A stretch of 22,780 nt of DNA from an uncultured Gemmatimonadota bacterium (GTDB taxonomy: Bacteria; Gemmatimonadota; Gemmatimonadetes; Gemmatimonadales; Gemmatimonadaceae), in the NCBI GenBank assembly GCA_946479895.1, contig CAMLHT010000025.1, positions 1 to 22,780 of the forward strand. Reading direction: 5' to 3'. The first letter of the stretch is position 1. Each line of letters starts with the position of its first letter. The notes beneath the pieces are model-generated. The model made no database searches, was not told the origin of the DNA, and worked only from the letters and a program-made list of their open reading frames with translations. Positions 8,430-15,243 of this stretch are shown here, in pieces. The translations under genes were made by a program, and so were the position numbers.

Positions 8430-8929
8430 GGCCGCTTCGTTTTCCTCGAAGGGAGCCGCAGGACGAGCGCTCCGCTCCGCCGTGCGATCACGACGGTGGA
8501 CTCCGTGATCGCCGCCACGGCTCCTCCGCCCACATGGTCGCCCCTCCGGTAGATCCTGGTCCCGGGAGCTCCCGGCACCGAGAGCAGCGCGATCGCGCCG
8601 CTCGGCATGATCACGATTCCGAAGAGATGGACGCCGGGCTCCTCGTCTCTTGTCCGTCGGCTCACGGGGGTGGGAGCGGGTCGATCCGCTGTCTGATCCG
8701 GCGTGAAGCGGACGGCCGGCGGTGTGCGCGTCGGCGAGAACACGTCGGCAGCGGCGATCGGCGCGTAGGCGGTCGCATCTTCATGCCATGCTCCCACGGG
8801 GCGCGGTCGCGCGGCGAGCGGCGGCGTGACCCGCGGCGCGGCCGCTGGAGGCCGCGGTGCTCTCACGCGCAGCGCAGCGCCGACGAGAGCGAATACGACA
8901 GTGGCGCCATAGAGCACGCGCGGGGTCAT
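8426..8929 (-). CDS. gspC: T2SS linker protein GspC (short, no PDZ)
   Basis: A 167-residue bitopic inner-membrane protein. An N-terminal transmembrane segment (VLYGATVVFALVGAALRV) is followed by a Pro/Ala-rich periplasmic linker and a C-terminal beta-rich module (VHLFGIVIMPSGAIALLSV, then RIYRRGDHVGGGAVAAI and VVIARRSGALVLRL). This matches the homology region of GspC, or of PilP, which contacts the secretin N0 domain and links it to the inner-membrane platform. The PDZ or coiled-coil domain of proteobacterial GspC (~270-300 residues) is absent. Position directly before gspD and the 4-base overlap with it support the role; the start codon shares one base with the gspM stop (TGATG). GspC is the best name, PilP-like is the alternative. 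Confidence 0.72.
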   Translation of the reverse strand: MTPRVLYGATVVFALVGAALRVRAPRPPAAAPRVTPPLAARPRPVGAWHEDATAYAPIAAADVFSPTRTPPAVRFTPDQTADRPAPTPVSRRTRDEEPGVHLFGIVIMPSGAIALLSVPGAPGTRIYRRGDHVGGGAVAAITESTVVIARRSGALVLRLPSRKTKRP

Positions 8930-9549
8930 CACGATCTCCCCGGGGCGGCGGGATAGAGGCCATGGGCGCGGAGCGACCACACGAGGGGCCGGCCGCCGGC
9001 GCGTTGTACCAACCCTGCGCTCACCGCGATCTCGTCGATGACCAGCAGTCGCTCCCCGTGCTGGATCCGGAACAGGAAGGCGACCAGGCCATAGATGTCG
9101 CCCTGCCCCTGGAGCGTTATCGGGATGGCGAGGAGGCCTGGCCTGTCGGGCGTGGGCTGCCCGGCGACGTCGATGCGGTCCAGTTGGACTGAGCTCTGCT
9201 CCGCGTATGCTCGGAGGAGCACCTGGAGGCTCGACGCCGCGAGCGCGGGGGTGGCACCGGTGCTCAGGAGCGCGCCGGAGACTCGATCCGCGCGTCTCTC
9301 GTCGGCCAGGATCCGTCGCAGCGTGCTCTCGCTGGCCACCAGTGCCTCCAGTCGACTCCACCGCTCGCGCCGCGCGGCGTAGGCGTCTTCGCGAGCCGAC
9401 CAACGATCGCCCCACGGCAAGATCACCTGCGTGACGCACAGCGCGGCCACGCTCACCGCGGCGCCCGCCGACACGAGGATGCGTTCGCGCCGACTAAGGC
9501 GTCGGTACGAATCGGAAAGCCACCGAGAAGCTCTCATAGGTCCGATCAT
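8929..9549 (-). CDS. gspM: T2SS platform protein GspM (GspMb/PilO-like)
   Basis: A 206-residue bitopic inner-membrane protein. A basic cytoplasmic start (SRRER) leads into one transmembrane helix (ILVSAGAAVSVAALCVTQVIL), then a coiled-coil-like stretch (REDAYAARRERWSRLEALVA) and a C-terminal ferredoxin-like domain (PITLQGQGDIYGLVAFLFRI, GERLLVIDEIAVS). This is the PilO/GspM layout; GspM pairs with GspL to anchor the ATPase. ATG 9549 is used; ATG 9537 would shorten it by four residues. Either start lies inside gspL (44-56 bases of overlap), the longest overlap in the operon. Identification rests on topology plus place between gspL and gspC. Confidence 0.82.
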   Translation of the reverse strand: MIGPMRASRWLSDSYRRLSRRERILVSAGAAVSVAALCVTQVILPWGDRWSAREDAYAARRERWSRLEALVASESTLRRILADERRADRVSGALLSTGATPALAASSLQVLLRAYAEQSSVQLDRIDVAGQPTPDRPGLLAIPITLQGQGDIYGLVAFLFRIQHGERLLVIDEIAVSAGLVQRAGGRPLVWSLRAHGLYPAAPGRS

Positions 9550-10762
9550 CCATCCGCGCTCGGCTGGTGGCCGAGAGGACGTGCACCTCCCGAAACTCCG
9601 GTGCGCTGCCGAGCGATTGCGTGACCTCCGCGGCCTGCGGGGCGAACCCGTCGATCTGCCAACTCCCGCCGCTGAGCCCGAGCGACTGCAGGTGCGCGCC
9701 GGCCGGCAGGTGCCTCGACAGGGCGAGAAGGACCGTCAGCGGATCCGGCCGCTCCGCATCGACTCGCGCGACCGCTCCTGCCTGGCGCCTGAGCGTCGTG
9801 AGCTCGCGCTCGAGTGCCAGCACGGGGGCTGCCCGCACCTCGAGACTCCGGATGCCGGCATCGAGGTCATGAATCTGCCGCGCACGCCACGCATCAACGG
9901 AGCCGAGCGCGAAGATGACGCTCGTCACACAGCAGAGAGCCGCAACCGCGAGCTCCCGCCGACGCCGGGCGACGATGCGCGCATCGAGCTCGTCGGACAC
10001 CAACGCGCCGTCGAGATCACGTCCGACTCCGAGGGCGGCACCGTAGGCCGAGAGAAAGGCGGCCGGGACATCACGCGTGCCCGGCAGCGGCTCGACGGCA
10101 CGCTCGGGAAGCCACGTCGCGAGCGCTCGGCGGCGCTCGTCATCCCACGGCGCGACGTAGATCGTCGGCGCGGTGGAGCCGTCGGCGGTGGCCAGCGCGG
10201 GCGCGGCGTCCGCGAGCGACCCGTACAGGCGTCGCACGCCCTCGACTCCGCCGTCCCGGATGTCGATCACGCCCACGCCGTGCTCGGCGTCATCGAGCAG
10301 CGCGACGCCATCGCCTATGCCGCGGCTACCGAGCGCTCGTGCCAGGGCGACCGGGCCCGGCTCGACCACGTCCACCGCGCCGAGATCGCCGAGCGCCTCC
10401 GCCCACGCGGTGATCGCCGCTTCACGGGCGGCGAACACGAAGTCCCCCGACCCGACAGCGACGACCACGTCGTCCAGTCGTACCGGAAAGAACCGCTGCG
10501 GCTCGAGTCGCAGCACTCTACGCCGCTCGGCGGGCGGCAACGGTGGCAGCTTGACTCGTTTCGCGAAGAGTAGCGGCAGCCGAACGGCGACGGCGACGCG
10601 ACGCGCTCGCCCCAGACTCTCGCGCAACACGCGCACTCCCTCCGCCGGACGATCCGGGTCCCATTCCGCTTCCAGTACACGCGCCGAACGGCCGCGCCAG
10701 CCGTCCAGGCGCACGCCCCGGATTGTCCGGACATCGAGCTCGACCCCGAGGCGCCCGCTCAC
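9494..10762 (-). CDS. gspL: T2SS platform protein GspL (PilM-PilN-like)
   Basis: A 422-residue protein that ties the GspE ATPase to the membrane platform. The N-terminal ~260 residues form a cytoplasmic actin-like (PilM/GspL) domain (GVELDVRTIRGVRL, GVALLDDAEHGVGVIDIRDG). A transmembrane helix follows (LAVAALCCVTSVIFALGSV), then a PilN-like periplasmic coil (RSLEVRAAPVLALERELTTLRRQ) and a ferredoxin-like module (LQSLGLSGGSWQIDGFAP). The start is taken as GTG 10762: AGGAG lies 8 bases upstream and it overlaps the gspK stop in a GTGA, matching the ATGA overlaps elsewhere. GTG 10780 in frame lacks these. It resembles a fused PilM+PilN and is read as GspL from gene order. Confidence 0.85.
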   Translation of the reverse strand: MSGRLGVELDVRTIRGVRLDGWRGRSARVLEAEWDPDRPAEGVRVLRESLGRARRVAVAVRLPLLFAKRVKLPPLPPAERRRVLRLEPQRFFPVRLDDVVVAVGSGDFVFAAREAAITAWAEALGDLGAVDVVEPGPVALARALGSRGIGDGVALLDDAEHGVGVIDIRDGGVEGVRRLYGSLADAAPALATADGSTAPTIYVAPWDDERRRALATWLPERAVEPLPGTRDVPAAFLSAYGAALGVGRDLDGALVSDELDARIVARRRRELAVAALCCVTSVIFALGSVDAWRARQIHDLDAGIRSLEVRAAPVLALERELTTLRRQAGAVARVDAERPDPLTVLLALSRHLPAGAHLQSLGLSGGSWQIDGFAPQAAEVTQSLGSAPEFREVHVLSATSRARMDDRTYESFSVAFRFVPTP

Positions 10763-11610
10763 AGGTCGCGCTCCTGCCACCCCTGCAACATGAGGTGCGA
10801 GCCGACTATGGCGTACACGGCTTGTATCTCGTGCGTCAGCGGCGAGCCTTCCTGCCAGCCGCGTGCGATGATCAGCAAGCGGCTGGGCTCAGTGATGACG
10901 AGCACGCCCGGCGGAGCGGAGGCGAAGATGACCTGGGTGCCTTGGGGCTGCCGTGCCGATGCGGTCGGCGCGAACACCTCGCCGGCCGCCCGCCGCTCGA
11001 CGATGCTGCGGGCCGCGGCCGAACCGAGCCCCGGGAGCGAGGCGAGTACCGGCTGGGGCGCCGAGTTGATGTTCACGACCCCGTCGCCGCGCACCGTCAC
11101 GTACGGGGCGACCGCGAGCGCGAGCGCATCGGTGACGCCCGGCAGCGCCGTGAGCTCTCCGATGCGCTCGAGAGGCTTCGCCTGCAGGCTGGCCGCTATG
11201 ACCCGCGCCTCTCCGTCGCTCGTGAACTGCCGGAAGAAGCCGTGCACGGTTTCGGGATCGGAGCGGTTCAGGTCGATCCGCGCATTGAGATCACTCACCG
11301 CGACCCCGAACCGCGCGCCGCCGATCCGGACGTCGTGCAGTGGTCCCAGGCGCTCGCCGAGGCGGCGAAACGCGAGCGAGCGCTCGGGCGACGCGGGCAG
11401 AGAGTCCAGCAATCCCTCGATCACGGTGACAGCGGCCACCACACCGCTCTCGGCGGCATAGCGAGCGACGGTACGTGATCGCACGCTCCCGACGACACCG
11501 GCCTCCAATCGCGCCGCACGCCCGACCTCCATGGCGATCGCTCCGAGAACGACGAGTAGACACAAGACGAAGATCAGCGCGACACCGCGACGAGCGCCCC
11601 CGATGAGCAT
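10759..11610 (-). CDS. gspK: T2SS minor pseudopilin GspK
   Basis: A 283-residue minor pseudopilin that caps the pseudopilus with GspI and GspJ. The N-terminus MLIGGARRG precedes a pilin-like hydrophobic helix (VALIFVLCLLVVLGAIAMEV). Unlike the other pseudopilins, GspK lacks the position-5 Glu in many species, and none is seen here. The large globular domain includes the K-specific stretch VSDLNARIDLNRSD, a helix-hairpin-helix-like ELTALPGVTDALA and GDGVVNINSAPQPVLASLPG. ATG 11610 lies 3 bases after the gspI stop with GGAG spaced just upstream inside the end of gspI. Motifs and gene order agree. Confidence 0.93.
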   Translation of the reverse strand: MLIGGARRGVALIFVLCLLVVLGAIAMEVGRAARLEAGVVGSVRSRTVARYAAESGVVAAVTVIEGLLDSLPASPERSLAFRRLGERLGPLHDVRIGGARFGVAVSDLNARIDLNRSDPETVHGFFRQFTSDGEARVIAASLQAKPLERIGELTALPGVTDALALAVAPYVTVRGDGVVNINSAPQPVLASLPGLGSAAARSIVERRAAGEVFAPTASARQPQGTQVIFASAPPGVLVITEPSRLLIIARGWQEGSPLTHEIQAVYAIVGSHLMLQGWQERDL

Positions 11611-11613
11611 CAG

Positions 11614-12036
11614 TCACTCCGGTTTCACGCCGCGCGCCGCCTCCGGGCGCGAGGCACCGGCCTTCCGGAGCCGGTACAGCTCGAACCGGCCACCGGTGGG
11701 AAGCATCACCGTTACCGTGATCAACGCGAGTCCCGGCTGCCACGGACTCGTCGTGACCTGGCGCCGGTAGCCCGCGGGGAGCGCTCCCGTCCCCTCGCGA
11801 GGCAGATCGGTCGGTTCGAGCTTCACCCGCTCCATGTCATCGACCGCGTACGCGACCGCCGCCGACCACTCGCGTGACCGGATGACGAGCTCGTGCCCCT
11901 CGTGAAAGAGCTGCAGGTAACCGCTGACCACCAGGTTCAGGATCACGAGCGCTACCAGGACCTCGAGCAGCGTGAGTCCGCTCCGCGCGCCAGCTGCTCT
12001 CACGCGCCGTCCCTCCCCGCTGCATCGGGTCGTCAT
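11614..12036 (-). CDS. gspI: T2SS minor pseudopilin GspI
   Basis: A 140-residue minor pseudopilin. ATG 12036 overlaps the gspJ stop as ATGA and gives an 18-20 residue basic leader (MTTRCSGEGRRVRAAGARSG) cut before LTLLEVLVALVILNLVVSGYL, with Glu at mature position 5. The body (WSAAVAYAVDDMERVKLE) and short length match GspI/PulI, which together with J and K starts pseudopilus assembly. It is followed at once by gspK. The I rather than H call rests on the gspJ-I-K context and the LTLLEVLVAL form of the helix. Confidence 0.87.
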   Translation of the reverse strand: MTTRCSGEGRRVRAAGARSGLTLLEVLVALVILNLVVSGYLQLFHEGHELVIRSREWSAAVAYAVDDMERVKLEPTDLPREGTGALPAGYRRQVTTSPWQPGLALITVTVMLPTGGRFELYRLRKAGASRPEAARGVKPE

Positions 12037-12632
12037 GGAGCGCCCGACTCCCCCGACGTCGACGTGCCGCCCGATACCAGGGCCACCCGAAGCGGTAGCC
12101 CGACCGGTCCGGAGCGATCCGACAAGGTGATGGCGACCGCGCGCGGCATGCTCGTCGCCGCGGGCCATGCGGCCGCCGGCCACACTCGCACCCACTTCGG
12201 CTCATCCGATCCGAGCACCTGGACCTCCCACCGCATCACGCCCGGCAGGCGGAACTTCACCTCAGTCGGCGGTGCGCGGCCGACCGTGATCGCGACCAGC
12301 CCGAGCCCTCCGGAATCGGGCTCGATGGTGATGCGCCAATCGTAGTCCGGATCGAACGGAGGTCCGGCTCCGGACGCCACGAACGAGAGGCGCTCGCCCT
12401 GGAGCGCGAACGTGGTATCCTCCGGTCCGTGCGGCATTCGCGCGTTCCGCAACGCATCTTCCAGCAGTTCGCGCGTAGCCCGTGCGCTCTGCTGCGCCCG
12501 CAATGCGCCGCCGAGCCGAGCGCGCGCGTCGACGCTGACATGTGCCGCAGCGTACGCCATCAGCGCCACGATGCTCATGAGCACGATGGCGACCATGACC
12601 TCGATGAGCGTGAACCCCGACGCGCGCGTCAC
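12033..12632 (-). CDS. gspJ: T2SS minor pseudopilin GspJ
   Basis: A 199-residue minor pseudopilin. The best start is GTG 12632, giving a short leader (VTRASG) cut before FTLIEVMVAIVLMSIVALMAYAAA with Glu at position 5; the AMAY-type motif after the helix is typical of GspJ. No ATG lies in a sensible position and the Shine-Dalgarno is weak, so initiation may depend on coupling from the ferritin-like gene, whose stop is 20 bases upstream. The globular part (ELLEDALRNARMPHG, GERLSFVASG, WRITIEPDSGGLGLVAI) has the J-type beta layout. GspJ is the first T2SS gene of the minus-strand operon; GspH is the alternative call but is better matched by the gene at 2965. Confidence 0.82.
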   Translation of the reverse strand: MTRASGFTLIEVMVAIVLMSIVALMAYAAAHVSVDARARLGGALRAQQSARATRELLEDALRNARMPHGPEDTTFALQGERLSFVASGAGPPFDPDYDWRITIEPDSGGLGLVAITVGRAPPTEVKFRLPGVMRWEVQVLGSDEPKWVRVWPAAAWPAATSMPRAVAITLSDRSGPVGLPLRVALVSGGTSTSGESGAP

Positions 12633-12652
12633 GGGTCGGTCGGTCGCTCTGC

Positions 12653-13792
12653 TCAGGCTTGTTCGCGTACGGCCGCATCCGCCGCCGCGACCAGCTCGCG
12701 CAACGCGTCGAAGAACTCCTTCGATTGGCCGATGAACAGACCGTTGGCCGTGAGCGCTCTGGCGGCAGCCATGGCTGCCCCCTGCGTGGTGGTCGGGCGA
12801 ACGATCGACACGACAGGGAACTTTCGATCGAGAAATGGGCACGGCTCCGGCATGATCAGACTGGTGGTGAACCTCCCCCCGTTGAGTGGTGGGGCGTTGA
12901 GATTCGGAAACACCAGGGCGGTATTCTTCGGGTCCCTCAGCGGCGCCAGAGGGGGCTTGACCGCATTGCCCGCCTTGTCATGCCACGTCTGAAAGTGCGC
13001 CGTCTCGGTCGGGCCGATGCTCAACAGGATTCGCAGCACCTCCGGGTTGGTGACCCGCTGAGCCAGAGATGGGTAGAGGCTGGTGCCACCCTGCTCGATG
13101 AACCCGAAGTGGAACGCCGCCGTGTTGGCGATCGCCTGGATGTGATTCTTGGGGGTGAGGTCGGCGTCGGACCTGGGAATACCCGGATGCCGTCCGGCAT
13201 GCAGGCTCGGGACGGCCTGGGGGAACGTGAAGTTGCGATCGAGATCGGGGTTTCTGGCGTCGGCGCGGTACCGGGTCCACCAACTGGTGTCCACGGTGAG
13301 CTGCATGAGGTTCGTGAGCCGACCGATCTGCTGCGCGCCCGTCGCCTTGCTGCTCGGTAACGTGCGGAACGGGTCCAGATTGACCGTCTCCGCGCCGTGC
13401 GAAGCCAGGTACGCGTTGATGAAGCGGAAATGGCTGAACTCATCGTCGGTGTTGTCGTGGATGTACTGGGGCATGTCCTCATCCAGATTCTCGAGGGCAG
13501 CCGTGTACGGTTCGCTCCCGCTCCCCCCCGGGACTTCCCTGTCTTGGACTCCTCCGAGCTCGTTGTACTGCTGCCACAGGTCGCTCTCGAGAGCTTCGGC
13601 CGCCGCGAGGAAGCGGAGGATCGCCGCGTCCCCCTTCGTGATGCTGCCCTGTGCCATCCCCTGGCCGAACGCCGGGAATGCGTCGGCCAGTGTCCCGACG
13701 CCCATCGTTGCCGCGCCCGCAACCAGCACGCCGTTCTTCAGAAACGCGCGTCGCTTCGTCAGGCGCTCCGTGTCGTGTCCGGACTTCTCCAT
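12653..13792 (-). CDS. Tat-exported ferritin-like domain protein
   Basis: A 379-residue protein with a twin-arginine signal (TKRRAFLKNG, residues 12-21, then the hydrophobic VLVAGAATMGVGTLADAF), so it should cross the inner membrane folded. The body is a four-helix ferritin-like domain: acidic helix AEALESDLW (65-73), DDEFSHFRF with E118 and H121, and ETAHFQTWHD with E263 and H266, which fit the ExxH ligands of a di-metal site. The ~100-residue C-terminal part is unassigned. ATG 13792 has a strong GGAGAGGAG upstream. The stop lies 20 bases before gspJ on the same strand. Ferritin-like Tat proteins of this kind are widespread but uncharacterised; the enzymatic role is unknown. It could be the operon's first gene or a T2SS client. 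Confidence 0.85.
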   Translation of the reverse strand: MEKSGHDTERLTKRRAFLKNGVLVAGAATMGVGTLADAFPAFGQGMAQGSITKGDAAILRFLAAAEALESDLWQQYNELGGVQDREVPGGSGSEPYTAALENLDEDMPQYIHDNTDDEFSHFRFINAYLASHGAETVNLDPFRTLPSSKATGAQQIGRLTNLMQLTVDTSWWTRYRADARNPDLDRNFTFPQAVPSLHAGRHPGIPRSDADLTPKNHIQAIANTAAFHFGFIEQGGTSLYPSLAQRVTNPEVLRILLSIGPTETAHFQTWHDKAGNAVKPPLAPLRDPKNTALVFPNLNAPPLNGGRFTTSLIMPEPCPFLDRKFPVVSIVRPTTTQGAAMAAARALTANGLFIGQSKEFFDALRELVAAADAAVREQA

Positions 13793-13960
13793 GGCTCCTC
13801 TCCCTACTCGTGCGGCAATCGCCGTCGATTCGCTCGAGCTGCGTGTCGGGGGTGAACTGACTCGGCCTCGAGCACCGTGTGTGAGCCTGCTGACGCGTCC
13901 GCCCCTCCCGGCTCCGCGAGCGATCGATGGGTCCGACAGCATCACACGCCCATCCCGGTT

Positions 13961-13973
13961 CACCAGTCTGGTG
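13961..13973. promoter_or_regulatory. Perfect 13-base dyad in divergent promoter region
   Basis: The sequence CACCAGTCTGGTG is a perfect inverted repeat (6-bp arms, one central base) in the 294-base space between the ferritin-like gene and the divergent lysR gene. Such dyads are common regulator operators, and a LysR regulator usually controls its divergent neighbour. The dyad is seen directly; operator function is inferred. Confidence 0.4.
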
Positions 13974-14011
13974 TGGTCGCGAGCGCCATCCAGTCCGGAG
14001 CGGCGGGAACG

Positions 14012-14046
14012 ATTCATTATGCTGCTGGATTCCGAGGGCGAGCCAA
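14012..14046 (-). promoter_or_regulatory. Candidate promoter with LysR-type box, ferritin/T2SS direction
   Basis: Read on the minus strand, TTGGCT (14041-14046) and CATAAT (14016-14021) are separated by 19 bases, somewhat long for a sigma-70 promoter. The -10 hexamer lies within an imperfect dyad, ATTCA-N9-TGGAT (14012-14030), of the LysR-box type. A transcript from here would have a ~215-base leader before the ferritin-like gene. This is a weak call made by eye. Confidence 0.25.
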
Positions 14047-14086
14047 CACATTTTCGTAGCGTCGTCCCACATCGGATCGTTGTGCC

Positions 14087-15046
14087 GTGGATCTGAAGGA
14101 CCTCCGCTACGCGATCGCGGTTGCCGATGCGGGCAGCTTCACTCGCGCCGCGGCCCGGCTCCGTCTCGCGCAGCAGGCGCTCTCGAAGCAGATCGGCGAT
14201 TTGGAGCGTGAGCTCGACGTCAAGCTCTTCGTGCGGATGGCCCGGGGGACGCGTCTGACACCCGCCGGGGCCGCGTTCGTCGAGAATGCCCGCACCACAC
14301 TCGCGCAGAGTCAGCGGGCGGTCGCGCGCGCGCGCAGCGCGGGACGGGAGGAAGCTCAGCTCCTTCGAGTAGGCCTCATGCCGTGCCCGTTGCTCACCGA
14401 GGCGGTCGTCGCACCGCTCCGATGCTTTCGTCAGCACCATCCTGTGGTTCGGATCGACGTCATTCAATCGGCGCCGCTTGCGCTGCTGAGCGGCATCCGC
14501 GATGGGAGCCTCGATCTCGCCATGGCGTGCTCCCCGCCGGACGACTCGGGGGAGATCGCGGGCGAGTGTGTGTGGGAATGCCCGTTGGGCGCTGTCCTCC
14601 CCGCCGCACATCCGCTCGCCACGCGGGACGCGGTATGGCTGCGCGACCTGCAGGACCTGCCCCTCATCACGTTCGAGCGTGAGACCAACCCCGTCCGCTA
14701 CGACTCGCTGTTCCGCGCGTTGGCGCGGCGGGGGCTCAGGCCACGGCTGGCTGATGTACGAGCCCCGGGGCCGCCGGAGCTGATCGGAGCGTTCGTGACC
14801 GCGGGCGAGGGGTGGACGCTCGCGGCGGCCGAGGGCTGTTGGCCAGTCTACGAGAGGGTTCCCGGTCTCGTCTTTCGGCGCCTCGCCGACCCGCCGATCC
14901 TGGCGCGGCTGTGGATTCTCTGGCCCCGGAATGCTCCCTCGCCACTCGTCGGGCAGTTCATTGCTGGGTGGGGAGACTCGAATGGCGGGGCCGCGGATGC
15001 AGCGGCGCTAGTGTCGGCGGATTCGCATGATCGATCGTCGGTTTGA
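14087..15046 (+). CDS. LysR-family transcriptional regulator
   Basis: A 319-residue DNA-binding regulator. The winged helix-turn-helix is at residues 1-60 (DLRYAIAVADAGSFTRAAARL, then QQALSKQIGDLERELDVKLFVR), the linker helix follows, and the effector-binding domain spans about 90-300 (LRVGLMPCPLLTEAVV, DLAMACSPPDDSGE). The start is GTG 14087, which gives the standard VDLKDLRYA opening; no strong Shine-Dalgarno is seen. The C-terminal ~20 residues are low complexity. It is divergent from the ferritin-like gene and convergent with a FAD aromatic hydroxylase, so either could be a target; the ligand cannot be predicted, but many relatives respond to aromatics. Confidence 0.92.
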   Translation: MDLKDLRYAIAVADAGSFTRAAARLRLAQQALSKQIGDLERELDVKLFVRMARGTRLTPAGAAFVENARTTLAQSQRAVARARSAGREEAQLLRVGLMPCPLLTEAVVAPLRCFRQHHPVVRIDVIQSAPLALLSGIRDGSLDLAMACSPPDDSGEIAGECVWECPLGAVLPAAHPLATRDAVWLRDLQDLPLITFERETNPVRYDSLFRALARRGLRPRLADVRAPGPPELIGAFVTAGEGWTLAAAEGCWPVYERVPGLVFRRLADPPILARLWILWPRNAPSPLVGQFIAGWGDSNGGAADAAALVSADSHDRSSV

Positions 15047-15243
15047 CAGTCGCCTCGGGGACGGCGCCTCGGAGCCGACGAACCGGCCGAGATGCAACGT
15101 GCGCCATCGATGCGGCGACGGCAGCAACGGTCTGGGCATCGTCCGCAGCCCCGACGTGGATGTCGAAGCCCCCGCGAGGGCTGCGGCCGCATGGGCCGAC
15201 CTCGCGCCGCCCGAGCTGACGCGCATCCCGATGACGACGGACT

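Noticed and set aside
6558..8552. 664-codon open frame on the + strand opposite gspD
   Set aside because: It is antisense to a fully recognised secretin, has Arg/His/Asp-rich composition and no domain. It is a GC-rich shadow frame, as are the long frames opposite the Usp and gspF genes.
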